Position numbers and translations under genes: made by a program. This document shows, piece by piece, positions 51,306 to 59,915 of a stretch of 64,000 nt of DNA. Source of the DNA: Streptomyces asiaticus (GTDB lineage Bacteria > Actinomycetota > Actinomycetes > Streptomycetales > Streptomycetaceae); contig NZ_JAGSHX010000006.1 in NCBI RefSeq assembly GCF_018138715.1, positions 4,712,001 to 4,776,000 on the forward strand, written 5' to 3'. The notes under the pieces were generated by a model. The model saw only the letters and a list, made by a program, of their open reading frames with translations. It ran no database searches and was not told the DNA's origin. How positions within the stretch are numbered: the stretch's first letter is position 1; each line of letters opens with the position of its first letter.

Positions 51306-52639
51306 CTCGGGGTGGGTGGGCCTCGCAGGACTTGCCGAAGACCGCCGACCTCGTCGTCATCGGCGCCGGAGTCGTCGGCGCGGCCGCCGCCTGGTTCGCC
51401 ACCCTGGCCGGGCTGCGGGTCGTGGTGGTCGACCGGGGCGCCATCGCGGGCGGCACCTCGGGCGCGGGCGAGGGAAACGTCCTGGTCTCGGACAAGGAGC
51501 CGGGCCCGGAGCTGGAGCTCGCGCGGTACTCGCGGCAGGTGTGGGGCGAGGACCTGGGCCCGTACGGCGAGTGGTGGGAGTTCGAGCGGAAGGGCGGGCT
51601 GGTGGTCGCCTCCACGCCCGCCGCCCTGGGCGCGCTGCGAACGCTGGCCGAGCGGCAGCGGGCCGGTGGTGTCGTCGTACGGGAGGTGTCCGCGGCCGAG
51701 CTCCACGATCTCGAACCACGGCTGACCCGCGAGGCCGCCGGGGGCGCGCTGTATCCGCAGGACGCCCAGGTGCAGCCCATGCTGGCGGCGGCCCATCTGC
51801 TGCGGCTCGCGCGGCGGCGCGGGGCGGTGGTGCGGACGGGGACGGAGGTGGTGGGGTTCCTCCGGCGGGGAGGGCGTATGGGTGGCCCGGCCACGTCGGG
51901 GGTCGGCGCGGGCTCCTCGGGGCTCGGGGCGGGCTCCTCGGGGGGCGGCTCCCCGGCCACCCCGGGCGGCGGCTCCCCGGCCACCCTGGGAGGAGGCGGC
52001 GCGGGTGCCCCGGTCACCGGCGTACGGACACCCCACGGCACCGTCAGCGCCCCCGCCGTCCTGAACGCGGCGGGCACCTGGGCCGGTGCGGTGGCCGGGC
52101 TCGCGGGCGTCGAGCTGCCGGTGCTGCCGCGCCGGGGCTTCGTCCTCGTCACCGAACCACTGCCGCCCGCGACCGTACGGCACAAGGTCTACGCGGCCGA
52201 CTACGTGGACGCCGTGGCCAGTTCGGACGCGGAGCTCCAGGCGTCGCCGGTCGTGGAGGGCACGGGTGGCGGCACGGTGCTGATCGGCTCCACCCGGGAG
52301 CGGGTCGGCTTCGACCGGCGGCCCTCCCCCGCCGCCGTACGGGCGCTGGCCCGGGGCGCGATCGGGCTGTTCCCGATGCTGGCGTCGGTGCGGGCGATGC
52401 GCGTGTACGCGGGCTTCCGGCCGTACTGCCCCGACCATCTGCCGGTCATCGGCCCCGACCCGCGCGCCCCCGGGCTGTGGCACGCCTGCGGCCACGAGGG
52501 CGCGGGGATCGGCCTCGCGGCGGGGACGGGAAAGTTGATCGCGCAGGCGCTGACGGGGGAGGCGACGGATCTGGACCTGACGCCGTTCGCCCCCGAACGC
52601 TTCGAGGAGGGTGGTGCGGATGAGCCACGCGGGGAGTGA
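51302..52639 (+). CDS. D-amino-acid dehydrogenase-type FAD subunit (hydroxyproline dehydrogenase)
   Basis: Encodes 445 residues from a GTG overlapping the regulator stop. DAO-family flavoprotein: N-terminal DLVVIGAGVVGAAAAWFA dinucleotide fold, GGTSGAGEGNVL, later VLNAAGTWAG, YAGFRPYCPDHLPVIGPD and the C-terminal GHEGAGIGLAAGTG. With the small 2Fe-2S protein and the second flavoprotein encoded next, it matches the multi-subunit cis-4-hydroxy-D-proline dehydrogenase. A ~48-residue Gly/Ser/Pro/Ala insertion (about 190-238, 51870-52015) lengthens it relative to relatives. The downstream 2Fe-2S gene starts inside this one (20-bp overlap). Confidence 0.88.
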   Translation: MTRGGWASQDLPKTADLVVIGAGVVGAAAAWFATLAGLRVVVVDRGAIAGGTSGAGEGNVLVSDKEPGPELELARYSRQVWGEDLGPYGEWWEFERKGGLVVASTPAALGALRTLAERQRAGGVVVREVSAAELHDLEPRLTREAAGGALYPQDAQVQPMLAAAHLLRLARRRGAVVRTGTEVVGFLRRGGRMGGPATSGVGAGSSGLGAGSSGGGSPATPGGGSPATLGGGGAGAPVTGVRTPHGTVSAPAVLNAAGTWAGAVAGLAGVELPVLPRRGFVLVTEPLPPATVRHKVYAADYVDAVASSDAELQASPVVEGTGGGTVLIGSTRERVGFDRRPSPAAVRALARGAIGLFPMLASVRAMRVYAGFRPYCPDHLPVIGPDPRAPGLWHACGHEGAGIGLAAGTGKLIAQALTGEATDLDLTPFAPERFEEGGADEPRGE

Positions 52640-52958
52640 CGAGCGCACGGGGTCGTCGTCCTGCCGGCTGACCTTCGACGGTACGACGGTCACCGCGCGG
52701 CCGGGGCAGAGCGTGGGCGCGGCGCTGGTGGCCGCCGGGATCGTCGCCTGGCGGACCACGCGGCGCGAGGGCAGGCCGCGCGGGCTGTTCTGCGGGATCG
52801 GGGTCTGCTTCGACTGCCTGATCACCGTGGACGGGCGCCCGGGACAGCGGGCCTGCCTGGTCCCGGCGCGGGACGGGATGCGGCTGTCGGCGGAGGGCGA
52901 TCGCGATGGTGATGACAGCGATGGCGATGGCGGCGATGGCGATGGGCAGCGATGGTGA
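52620..52958 (+). CDS. 2Fe-2S subunit of the hydroxyproline dehydrogenase
   Basis: Encodes 112 residues; GAGGAGG precedes the ATG at 52620. Plant-ferredoxin-like 2Fe-2S domain: CGIGVCFDC plus a fourth Cys in QRACL, the pattern seen in the small subunits of heterotrimeric amino-acid dehydrogenases such as SoxA-like proteins. It would shuttle electrons between the two flavoprotein subunits. The last ~20 residues are an odd acidic Asp/Gly repeat encoded by repeated GCGATGG units (52905-52960). Overlaps both neighbours. Confidence 0.88.
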   Translation: MSHAGSDERTGSSSCRLTFDGTTVTARPGQSVGAALVAAGIVAWRTTRREGRPRGLFCGIGVCFDCLITVDGRPGQRACLVPARDGMRLSAEGDRDGDDSDGDGGDGDGQRW

Positions 52959-54397
52959 TGGCGGCGATGGCGACTGATCGGCCGATGTACGACGTAGCCG
53001 TCGTGGGCGCGGGTCCCGCCGGGCTCGCCGCCGCCGTCGGGGCCGCCGAGGCGGGCCTCGACGTGGTGCTCATCGACGCCGGGCGTCTGCCCGGCGGCCA
53101 GTACTGGCGCCACGACGAGCACTCAACGCCCCCTCGCCACGCCCACGGGCGGCTCTTCGCCCGCCTCCGCGCCCGGCTGCACGACCAGCGCCACCTCGGC
53201 CGTCTCCACTACCTCCCCGGCCATCAGGTCTGGCTGATCGACCGCCCCCGCCCGGACAGCGGGCCGTTCACCCTGCGCCTGAACGGTCCGTACGACACGG
53301 CCCCCGTCGAGCGGGACCGGGTGCGGGCCCGCACGCTGGTGCTCTGCTGTGGCGCGTACGACCGCCAACTGCCGCTCCCCGGCTGGGAGCTGCCCGGGGT
53401 GATGGCGGCCGGAGGCGTCCAGGCGCTGCTGAAGGGGCATCGGACGGTGGCGGGGCGGCGGGCGGTGGTCGCGGGCACGGGCCCGTTCCTGCTGCCGGTG
53501 GCGACGGGCCTGGCGCAGGCGGGGGCGCGGGTCCTCGCCGTGTACGAGGCCAACCCGGCGCACGGCTGGCTGCGCCACCTGGACGGGGCGGTACGGGCGC
53601 CCGCCAAGTCCGCCGAGGCGGTGCGGTACGCGGCGCTGATGGCCCGCCACCGCATCCCGTACCGGACCCGGGCCGCGGTGACCGAGATCCTGGGCGAGGA
53701 CCGGGTGCGCGGGGTGCGGCTCGACGGCGGCGAGGTGCTCGAGGCCGATCTGGTGGCGCTGGGCTGGGGATTCACCCCCGCCCTCGAACTGCCCCTGATG
53801 GTCGGCGCCGCCACCCGGCGCGACCTCGACGGCTCCCTCGTCGCCGTGGTCGACGCCCGTCAGCGCACCACCGTCCCGGACGTCCTGGCCGCGGGGGAGA
53901 CCACGGGCGTGGGCGGCGCCGCGCTCGCCGTCGCCGAGGGACGGCTGGCCGCCCTGTCGCTGGCGGCGGCTCACGGGCTGCCGGTCGACCCGGGCGCCGT
54001 ACGGCGGCTGCGCACCGCGATCCGCCACGACCGGGCCTTCGCCGCCGCGCTGCACCGCACGTACCCGGTGCCCGACGGATGGACCGGCCGGCTGACCGAG
54101 CGCACGGTGGTCTGCCGCTGCGAGGAGGTCACCTACGGGGAGCTGTGCCGCGCCCGTACCGACCTCGGCGCCGAGGACCCCCGCACCATGAAGCTCCTGG
54201 CCCGCCCGGGGATGGGCTGGTGCCAGGGGCGGATCTGCGGTTTCGCGGTCGCCGCCGTCACCGCGTCGCTGACCGGCCGACCGGCCACGGCGGAGGATCT
54301 GCGACCGCTCTCGGCACGGCCGTTCGCGGCGCCGGTGACGCTGGGGGAGCTGGCGGAGCTGGACGAGCCGGCGGACGACACAGGCGAGGAGCCCTAG
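52952..54397 (+). CDS. FAD/NAD(P)-dependent subunit with BFD-like Fe-S domain
   Basis: Encodes up to 481 residues; GTG 52952, ATG 52955 and later ATGs within the GCGATGG repeat are all possible starts. N-terminal YDVAVVGAGPAGLAAAVGAA FAD-binding fold, central VVAGTGPFLLPVA nucleotide fold, VLAAGETTGVGG, and a C-terminal BFD-like 2Fe-2S motif CRCEEVTYGEL with GWCQGRICG. This is the alpha-type subunit of multi-subunit hydroxyproline/proline/sarcosine-type dehydrogenases. It completes the operon; the expected alpha-ketoglutarate semialdehyde dehydrogenase gene is absent from the window. Confidence 0.9.
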   Translation: MVMAAMATDRPMYDVAVVGAGPAGLAAAVGAAEAGLDVVLIDAGRLPGGQYWRHDEHSTPPRHAHGRLFARLRARLHDQRHLGRLHYLPGHQVWLIDRPRPDSGPFTLRLNGPYDTAPVERDRVRARTLVLCCGAYDRQLPLPGWELPGVMAAGGVQALLKGHRTVAGRRAVVAGTGPFLLPVATGLAQAGARVLAVYEANPAHGWLRHLDGAVRAPAKSAEAVRYAALMARHRIPYRTRAAVTEILGEDRVRGVRLDGGEVLEADLVALGWGFTPALELPLMVGAATRRDLDGSLVAVVDARQRTTVPDVLAAGETTGVGGAALAVAEGRLAALSLAAAHGLPVDPGAVRRLRTAIRHDRAFAAALHRTYPVPDGWTGRLTERTVVCRCEEVTYGELCRARTDLGAEDPRTMKLLARPGMGWCQGRICGFAVAAVTASLTGRPATAEDLRPLSARPFAAPVTLGELAELDEPADDTGEEP

Positions 54398-54517
54398 CCT
54401 CCGCGAGCCCTCGCCTCTGGCGGCTTGCGCAGATGCCAGCCTCCGTACCCGAATCGTTGGACGGATACCACCTGATCATCATGTACTGGCTCGCAGATGC
54501 GGCGCTACCATCGGCGG

Positions 54518-54907
54518 ATGCATACGTACCGGATCGGTGAGGCCGCGGCCCTGATGGGGGTCAGCGTCGACACCTTGCGGCGCTGGGTCGACAGCGGACG
54601 GCTGACCGCCGAACGGGACGAGCAGGGGCGCCGGATCATCCCGGGCCCGGCGCTCGCCGCGTTCGCCCGCGAGGTCGCCAGCGGCACGGACCGCGACCAC
54701 CCCGGCTCGTCGGCCCGCAACCGCTTCTCGGGCATCGTCACCGAGGTGATCCTCGGCGATGTGTCCGCGCAGGTGGAGATCCAGGCGGGCCCGTTCCGCG
54801 TGGTGTCCATGATCAGCCGGGAGTCGGCGGAGGAGCTGAAGCTGGAGCCGGGCGTTCCGGCCGTCGCCGTGATCAAGTCGACCAACGTGGTCGTGGAAAC
54901 GCCGTGA
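54518..54907 (+). CDS. HTH-TOBE (Mop) molybdate-binding protein
   Basis: Encodes 129 residues. An excisionase/MerR-like HTH (about 3-55: YRIGEAAALMGVSVDTLRRWVDSGRL) is joined to one TOBE/Mop domain (about 66-128: RNRFSGIVTEVILGDVSAQVEIQAG, VSMISRESAEELKLEPGVPAVAVIKSTNVVV), the fold that binds molybdate or tungstate. It probably senses intracellular oxyanion and controls the modABC genes that follow. ATG at 54518 begins MHTYRIGEA; an ATG at 54497 would add 7 residues. The 120-bp gap upstream probably holds the promoter (TTGGAC near 54457). Confidence 0.88.
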   Translation: MHTYRIGEAAALMGVSVDTLRRWVDSGRLTAERDEQGRRIIPGPALAAFAREVASGTDRDHPGSSARNRFSGIVTEVILGDVSAQVEIQAGPFRVVSMISRESAEELKLEPGVPAVAVIKSTNVVVETP

Positions 54908-54981
54908 ACACGCGCGTCGAGGGCGGCACACGCAGCAGCCGCAGCAGCCGCAGCAGTCGCAGAGAGGGAGAGACAGACCCC

Positions 54982-55848
54982 ATGACGACCCGTTCCGTAT
55001 CAGGTTCCGGATCCCGACCCCGACCCCGGCCCCGTTGGACGCTCCGTGTGGTGGGCGGTTGCGCGCTCGCCGCCCTGACGCTCACCGCCTGCTCCTCCGG
55101 TGACTCCGACGACTCCGGTGACTCCGGTGACTCCTCCAAGAAGTCCGCCTCCGGTTCCTCCTCCGAGGAACTGTCCGGCACGGTGACCGTGTTCGCGGCG
55201 GCCTCGCTGAAGGAGAGCTTCACCGCGCTGGGCAAGACGTTCGAGAAGGAGCACCCCGGCACCAAGGTCTCCTTCAACTTCGGCGGCAGCGACGCCCTCG
55301 CGGCCAGCATCACCTCCGGCGCGCCCGCCGACGTCTTCGCCGCCGCGAGCCCGAAGACCATGAAGACCGTCACCGACGCCAAGGACGCGAAGGGCACCCC
55401 GGCCACCTTCGTCCGCAACCAGCTCGAGATCGCGACCCTCCCGGGCAACCCGAAGAAGATCAAGACGCTCAAGGACCTCACCCGCTCCGGGCTGAAGGTC
55501 GCGCTGTGCGCCAAGGAGGTGCCGTGCGGCTCGGCGGCCCAGAAGGCGCTGACCGCGGCCAAGCTCAAGCTCACCCCGGTCTCGTACGAGCAGGACGTCA
55601 AGGGCGCGCTGACCAAGGTGCAGTTGAAGGAGGTGGACGCCTCCGTCGTCTACAAGACCGATGTGAAGGCGGCGGGCGGCAAGGTCGCGGGCGTGGAGTT
55701 CCCCGAGTCGAAGCAGGCCATCAACGACTATCCGATCGCCCCGCTGAAGAACGCCGAGAACGCGGAGGGGGCCACGGCCTTCATCGACCTGGTGAAGTCG
55801 GCACAGGGCCAGAAGGTGCTCGGCCAGGCCGGTTTCCTCAAGCCGTGA
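54982..55848 (+). CDS. modA: Molybdate ABC transporter substrate-binding lipoprotein
   Basis: Encodes 288 residues from the ATG at 54982 (GAGAGGGAGAGA upstream); a GTG at 54904 overlapping the previous stop is possible but would disrupt the signal peptide. Lipobox LTAC after VVGGCALAALT, an acidic Ser/Asp-rich tether, then the ModA fold: VTVFAAASLKESF, FGGSDALAASITSGAPADVFAAAS, NQLEIATLPGN and VVYKTDV. The Ser residues of AASL and GGSDAL and the Tyr of VYKTDV are in the positions that bind molybdate. Anchored outside the membrane. Confidence 0.95.
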   Translation: MTTRSVSGSGSRPRPRPRWTLRVVGGCALAALTLTACSSGDSDDSGDSGDSSKKSASGSSSEELSGTVTVFAAASLKESFTALGKTFEKEHPGTKVSFNFGGSDALAASITSGAPADVFAAASPKTMKTVTDAKDAKGTPATFVRNQLEIATLPGNPKKIKTLKDLTRSGLKVALCAKEVPCGSAAQKALTAAKLKLTPVSYEQDVKGALTKVQLKEVDASVVYKTDVKAAGGKVAGVEFPESKQAINDYPIAPLKNAENAEGATAFIDLVKSAQGQKVLGQAGFLKP

Positions 55849-56798
55849 CGGAGCGGAACGCCGGGACTGGGCCGGGGGCCGGAGCGGAGCCGAAGGCCGG
55901 GCCGGAGCCCAAGGCCGGGGCCGGGCCGGGGGCCGGGGCCGGGCCAGAAGGGGCAACCGGCCCCACGGAGGTTCTGGGCAGCGGCACACGGCGACGACGC
56001 TCCGGCACCCCCCGCCTCCGCGCGGGCGTCCCGCTGCCGCTCCTGCTCCCCGCCCTCGCCGGTCTGGTCTTCCTGGTGCTCCCGCTGGTCGCGCTGCTGA
56101 TCCGCGCGCCCTGGCGGAGCCTGCCCGACCAGCTGACCAGCGTCGCGGTGTGGCAGGCGCTCCGCCTCTCGCTGATCACCGCGACCGCCGCCACCGTCGT
56201 GGCGCTGGTGCTGGGCGTGCCCCTGGCCTGGCTGCTGGCCCGCGCCCGCTTTCCGGGCCGTCGGCTGCTGCGCGCCCTGGTGACCCTGCCGCTGGTGCTC
56301 CCGCCGGTGGTCGGTGGCGTGGCGCTCCTGCTCGCGCTGGGCCGTAACGGGATCGTGGGCCGCTGGCTGGACTCGGCGTTCGGCGTGACCCTGCCGTTCA
56401 CCACGGCGGGGGTGGTGGTCGCGGAGGCGTTCGTGGCGATGCCGTTCCTCGTGATCAGCGTCGAGGGCACGCTGCGGGCCGCCGATCCGCGCTACGAGGA
56501 GGCCGCCACCACGCTCGGCGCCTCGCGCTTCACCGCGTTCCGGCGCGTCACCCTGCCGATGGTCGCGCCGGGCGTGGCGGCCGGGGCGGTGCTGGCCTGG
56601 GCGCGGGCGCTGGGCGAGTTCGGCGCCACGATCACCTTCGCGGGCAACTTCCCCGGCCGTACGCAGACGATGCCGCTGTCGGTCTATCTCGCGCTCCAGA
56701 GCGACCCGGCCGCCGCGATCGCGCTCAGCCTCGTCCTTCTCGCCGTCTCCATCGCGGTCCTGGCCGGGCTGCGCGACCGCTGGATGGCCGCCTCATGA
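55845..56798 (+). CDS. modB: Molybdate ABC transporter permease
   Basis: Encodes 317 residues from a GTG overlapping the modA stop. After an unusual ~45-residue Gly/Ala/Pro/Lys repeat at the N-terminus (GAGAEPKAGPEPKAG), there are six TM helices typical of ModB (PLLLPALAGLVFLVLPLVALLI; LSLITATAATVVALVLGVPLAWLL; LVTLPLVLPPVVGGVALLLALG, and so on) and the coupling loop EEAATTLGASRFTAFRRVTLP. Forms the membrane channel for ModA-delivered molybdate. Overlaps modC at ATGA. Confidence 0.95.
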   Translation: MTERNAGTGPGAGAEPKAGPEPKAGAGPGAGAGPEGATGPTEVLGSGTRRRRSGTPRLRAGVPLPLLLPALAGLVFLVLPLVALLIRAPWRSLPDQLTSVAVWQALRLSLITATAATVVALVLGVPLAWLLARARFPGRRLLRALVTLPLVLPPVVGGVALLLALGRNGIVGRWLDSAFGVTLPFTTAGVVVAEAFVAMPFLVISVEGTLRAADPRYEEAATTLGASRFTAFRRVTLPMVAPGVAAGAVLAWARALGEFGATITFAGNFPGRTQTMPLSVYLALQSDPAAAIALSLVLLAVSIAVLAGLRDRWMAAS

Positions 56799-57895
56799 CC
56801 AACACGGACACCTCCCCCACCGAGAAGGCCACGCCGCACAGCGACGGCCTCGATGCCCGGCTCGTCGTCGACCGGGGCGGCTTCCGGCTCGACCTGCGGC
56901 TGACCGCCGCGCCCGGCGAGGTGGTCGCGCTGCTCGGGCCCAACGGCGCGGGCAAGACGACCGCACTGCGCGCCCTGGCCGGGCTCACCCCGCTCACCGA
57001 GGGGGTGCTGCGACTGGACGGCCGGACCCTGGAGGAGCCGTCGCATCGACTGCGGACGCCGCCCGAGGACCGCCCGGTCGGCGTCGTCTTCCAGGACTAT
57101 CTGCTCTTCCCGCACCTCACCGCGCTGGACAACGTGGCGTTCGGCCCGCGCTGTCACGGGGTGCCGAAGGCGGAGGCCCGCGCGCAGGCGGCCGAGTGGC
57201 TGGACCGGATGGGCCTGACCGACCGCGCGGGCGCCAAACCCCGCGCCCTGTCCGGCGGCCAGGCCCAGCGCGTCGCCCTCGCCCGCGCCCTGGCCACCCG
57301 CCCCCGCCTGCTGCTCCTGGACGAGCCACTGGCCGCGCTGGACGCCCGCACCCGCCTCGACGTGCGCGCCGGACTCCGCCGCCATCTGGCCGACTTCGAG
57401 GCGGTGGCGGTGCTGGTCACCCATGACCCGCTGGACGCGATGGTGCTGGCCGACCGGCTCGTGGTCGTGGAGGACGGCCGTATCGTCCAGGAGGGCGCCC
57501 CGGCGGACATCTCCCGCCGCCCCCGCACCGACTACATCGCCAGCCTCGTCGGCCTCAACCTCTACCAGGGCCGGGCCGACGGCCACACCGTGACGCTCGA
57601 CGGCGGCACCACCATCACCACCACCGAGGACCTCTCCGGCCCGGTCTTCGTCGCCTTCCCACCCGCCGCGGTCACCCTCCACCGCGACCGCCCCGACTCC
57701 AGCGCGCGCAACCTGTGGCGGCTGGAGGTGGCCGCCCTGGAGTCCCACGGCGACCAGATCCGCGTCGACCTCACCGGCGAACTCCCCCTCCTGGCCGACC
57801 TCACGACGGCGGCGGTGGCCGAACTGACCCTCCACCCGGGCCGCCCGGTATGGGCCACGCTGAAGGCCACCCAGACCCACGCGTACCCGGCGTGA
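56795..57895 (+). CDS. modC: Molybdate ABC transporter ATPase
   Basis: Encodes 366 residues; ATG overlaps the modB stop. Walker A GPNGAGKTT, Q-loop VFQDYLLFPHLTALDN, signature LSGGQAQRVALARAL, Walker B LLLLDEPLAALD and H-loop VLVTHDPLDAM. The C-terminal ~110 residues form the TOBE-type regulatory domain typical of ModC (RLEVAALESHGDQIRVDLTGE). Powers molybdate import. Last gene of the operon; the next gene on the other strand ends 16 bp later and no terminator is obvious. Confidence 0.96.
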   Translation: MTNTDTSPTEKATPHSDGLDARLVVDRGGFRLDLRLTAAPGEVVALLGPNGAGKTTALRALAGLTPLTEGVLRLDGRTLEEPSHRLRTPPEDRPVGVVFQDYLLFPHLTALDNVAFGPRCHGVPKAEARAQAAEWLDRMGLTDRAGAKPRALSGGQAQRVALARALATRPRLLLLDEPLAALDARTRLDVRAGLRRHLADFEAVAVLVTHDPLDAMVLADRLVVVEDGRIVQEGAPADISRRPRTDYIASLVGLNLYQGRADGHTVTLDGGTTITTTEDLSGPVFVAFPPAAVTLHRDRPDSSARNLWRLEVAALESHGDQIRVDLTGELPLLADLTTAAVAELTLHPGRPVWATLKATQTHAYPA

Positions 57896-57911
57896 CCCGG
57901 CTCCGGCACAC

Positions 57912-58151
57912 CTACGCCCCCTCAAGCCCCTCCCCACAGAGCGGCCGACACACCCACAGCTCGACCTCCCGCGTCCTGCTGCCACAGGTCCACGCGACCG
58001 TCCCGAGCGACTGATCCGCGATCAGCCGCCGCCCACACAGCGCACAGTCCCAGCCCTCCAGCTGGGGCCCGGTCAGCGCGTCCGGGTCCGGCATCTCGAT
58101 GCGGTGCGCCGCCGCGAGCGGCTGCCGGGCGACTGAACGGTCGCCGGTCAC
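57912..58151 (-). CDS. Small Cys-rich protein, partner of an XRE regulator
   Basis: Encodes 79 residues from a GTG overlapping the stop of the upstream gene. Four Cys pairs form a zinc-ribbon-like pattern: CALCGRRL, then WTCGS and VCRPLCGEGL. Not recognised as a named family; the Cys spacing suggests a structural zinc site. Forms the end of a three-gene minus-strand unit with the gene at 58148-58579 and the XRE regulator at 58673-59845. Confidence 0.7.
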   Translation of the reverse strand: MTGDRSVARQPLAAAHRIEMPDPDALTGPQLEGWDCALCGRRLIADQSLGTVAWTCGSRTREVELWVCRPLCGEGLEGA

Positions 58152-58579
58152 CGTTCGTCCCCCTCCCCGCCCCCGACCCCGAGCTCGGCGACGACCGCCC
58201 GAACCAGCGCCTCGCGGAGCCGATCGGCGTCGGTGAGGTACCGCCCCGGCCCGAGAGGGACGCGCCAGTGCAGATACGGCCCGCTGGTCCGGTCAACCGG
58301 CGGAACGCCGAGGTACGAGGTCTCAAGGCGGCCCGTACCGAGCGTCTGCACCTGCCGGATGCGCCGCCAGTGCCGCGCGGCTCCTGGGCGGATGAGCCAG
58401 TACATGAGGTTGTAGTCGGCGATGACGGCACCGGTCGCCCCACCGAGTAGGCCCAGAGCCCGCGCACCAAGCGCTTCGGGCGCCCGCACGGCGTCCCAGT
58501 ACGGTCCGACCTGGACCATCCGCACGTCGGCGCCGCTCGGAGGCGCCCATGATTCGGACTTGAGAGAGTCGGCTGTCAT
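58148..58579 (-). CDS. Uncharacterised protein between an XRE regulator and a Cys-rich protein
   Basis: Encodes 143 residues. Conserved-looking blocks are VQVGPYWDAVRAPEALGARAL, GAVIADYNLMYWLIRPG, WRRIRQVQTLGTGRLETSYLGVPP and LHWRVPLGPGRYLTDADRLREAL. I have seen this layout in streptomycete genes that accompany XRE regulators and that faintly resemble the prim-pol N-terminal region, but catalytic Asp residues are not convincing, so I give no function. No membrane segment. Overlaps the Cys-rich gene. Confidence 0.7.
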   Translation of the reverse strand: MTADSLKSESWAPPSGADVRMVQVGPYWDAVRAPEALGARALGLLGGATGAVIADYNLMYWLIRPGAARHWRRIRQVQTLGTGRLETSYLGVPPVDRTSGPYLHWRVPLGPGRYLTDADRLREALVRAVVAELGVGGGEGDER

Positions 58580-58672
58580 GGCTGGTGCTGTCCCATCTGC
58601 CTGATTGGTGTGGACAGGTAGATGGTTCTCCGCTGCAAGGGCGGCAAGTGACCCAGAGAGGGTCAGTCAGCG

Positions 58673-59845
58673 TCACTCACCCGCGTGACACCACTCCGCG
58701 AAATTGCTCAAGCTCTCGGCATCTCCGCGTCGCAGGCGTCGCAGCGTTGCGGCGTCCTCTCGCACCCACGGGTGATCACGGGTGTGTTGCGGAGCGATGT
58801 GGCGCGCGGCTTTGAGTGACTCGAAAGCATCGCGGGTCAGCCCTGACCACAATTGCGCACGGGCCACCTCGATGTAGAACCCGCTACGGCGCTCGGCGGG
58901 AAGGCTTCGTGGCGGGGCCCAATCGTTGGCCACGTCGAGGGCACGACGCACATGGTCACCACCGAGACTGACCGCGACGGACACTTCATGGACGCGTACG
59001 CTGTCCGGCCCGAACGCCGTGCCTTGATAGACGTTCTCAGGCACGGCGTCCCCCAGGCGCCGAGCCTCCGCAAGGTGCTTGTCCGCGGCTTGCACGAGGT
59101 CGGCGCGCCCGGCGATGACAGCAGCGCGCATGTGCAGGGCGCCTCGGGTTGCCATCGCCGCATCGTCATCACTCGTGGGTGCGCGGTCCAACGCGGCTTC
59201 CAGAGCGCGTAGCCCAGGGGCGAACGCGTGGGCGGCGAAGAAGGTCTCGGTGCGAACGTACGCAACGGTGGCGTCCAGGAGCGGGTCGTCAGTATGCGGC
59301 GCTGCCCAGCGCATCAGGTCGACCAGACGGGCAGACAGGTCCAGGGCACCGTACTTGTACGCCACAGCGTCAGCGGTTCGGAGCGCGGCGACGAGCAGGC
59401 CTGCGGTCTCGGGCTTCTCCTCGACCGAAGCGAGGTGGAAGGCGCGCATCAGCTCATCGATCAGCGAGGGTAAGTGGTGGGCGATCCGGACGTACTGTGA
59501 GGCCAGACGCCAGGTCACTGCCTCGTCCACTGCTGTGCGCAGCTCGCTGAGCTGCCGCACTGGCCCGTCGTCCGGCGCTTCGTAGGCCGCGATGACGGCC
59601 GAAAGGGACGGCATCGCCGCGTGCACGCGGGCGTCGGCCCGGTCGCGGCTGCCCAACAAGAGGGATGGATCGACACCGAGAGCAGCCGCGAGGGCCTCCA
59701 CCACGTTGTCGCTGGCGCCCCGGGCGTTGCGTTCGATCTTTCGCAGGGTGCCGATGTGCACGTCGGCGGCGTCTGCCAGCTCTTGCTGCGTCATGCGAGC
59801 GATGCGGCGCTGATAGGCCACACGCTTGCCGAGATTGGTGGGCAT
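58673..59845 (-). CDS. XRE-family regulator with TPR-like C-terminus, TTA-containing
   Basis: Encodes 390 residues; GGAG precedes the ATG at 59845, excluding the much longer open frame upstream that runs antisense through the HAD gene. HTH about 5-62 (LGKRVAYQRRIARMTQQELADAADVHIGTLRKIER region), then TPR-like helices (RTETFFAAHAFAPGLRALEAAL, ARAQLWSGLTRDAFESLKAAR). One leucine is encoded by TTA (complement of 59471-59473), implying bldA dependence. Same architecture as the regulator at 34655-35869. Likely controls the two small genes downstream. Confidence 0.88.
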   Translation of the reverse strand: MPTNLGKRVAYQRRIARMTQQELADAADVHIGTLRKIERNARGASDNVVEALAAALGVDPSLLLGSRDRADARVHAAMPSLSAVIAAYEAPDDGPVRQLSELRTAVDEAVTWRLASQYVRIAHHLPSLIDELMRAFHLASVEEKPETAGLLVAALRTADAVAYKYGALDLSARLVDLMRWAAPHTDDPLLDATVAYVRTETFFAAHAFAPGLRALEAALDRAPTSDDDAAMATRGALHMRAAVIAGRADLVQAADKHLAEARRLGDAVPENVYQGTAFGPDSVRVHEVSVAVSLGGDHVRRALDVANDWAPPRSLPAERRSGFYIEVARAQLWSGLTRDAFESLKAARHIAPQHTRDHPWVREDAATLRRLRRGDAESLSNFAEWCHAGE

Positions 59846-59915
59846 ACCGGTGCTCCGTTCGGCGCGTCCACCCCGAACGGTAGCGAGTGGCCTCGCGGCA
59901 GCGGGGCCGCTTGCG

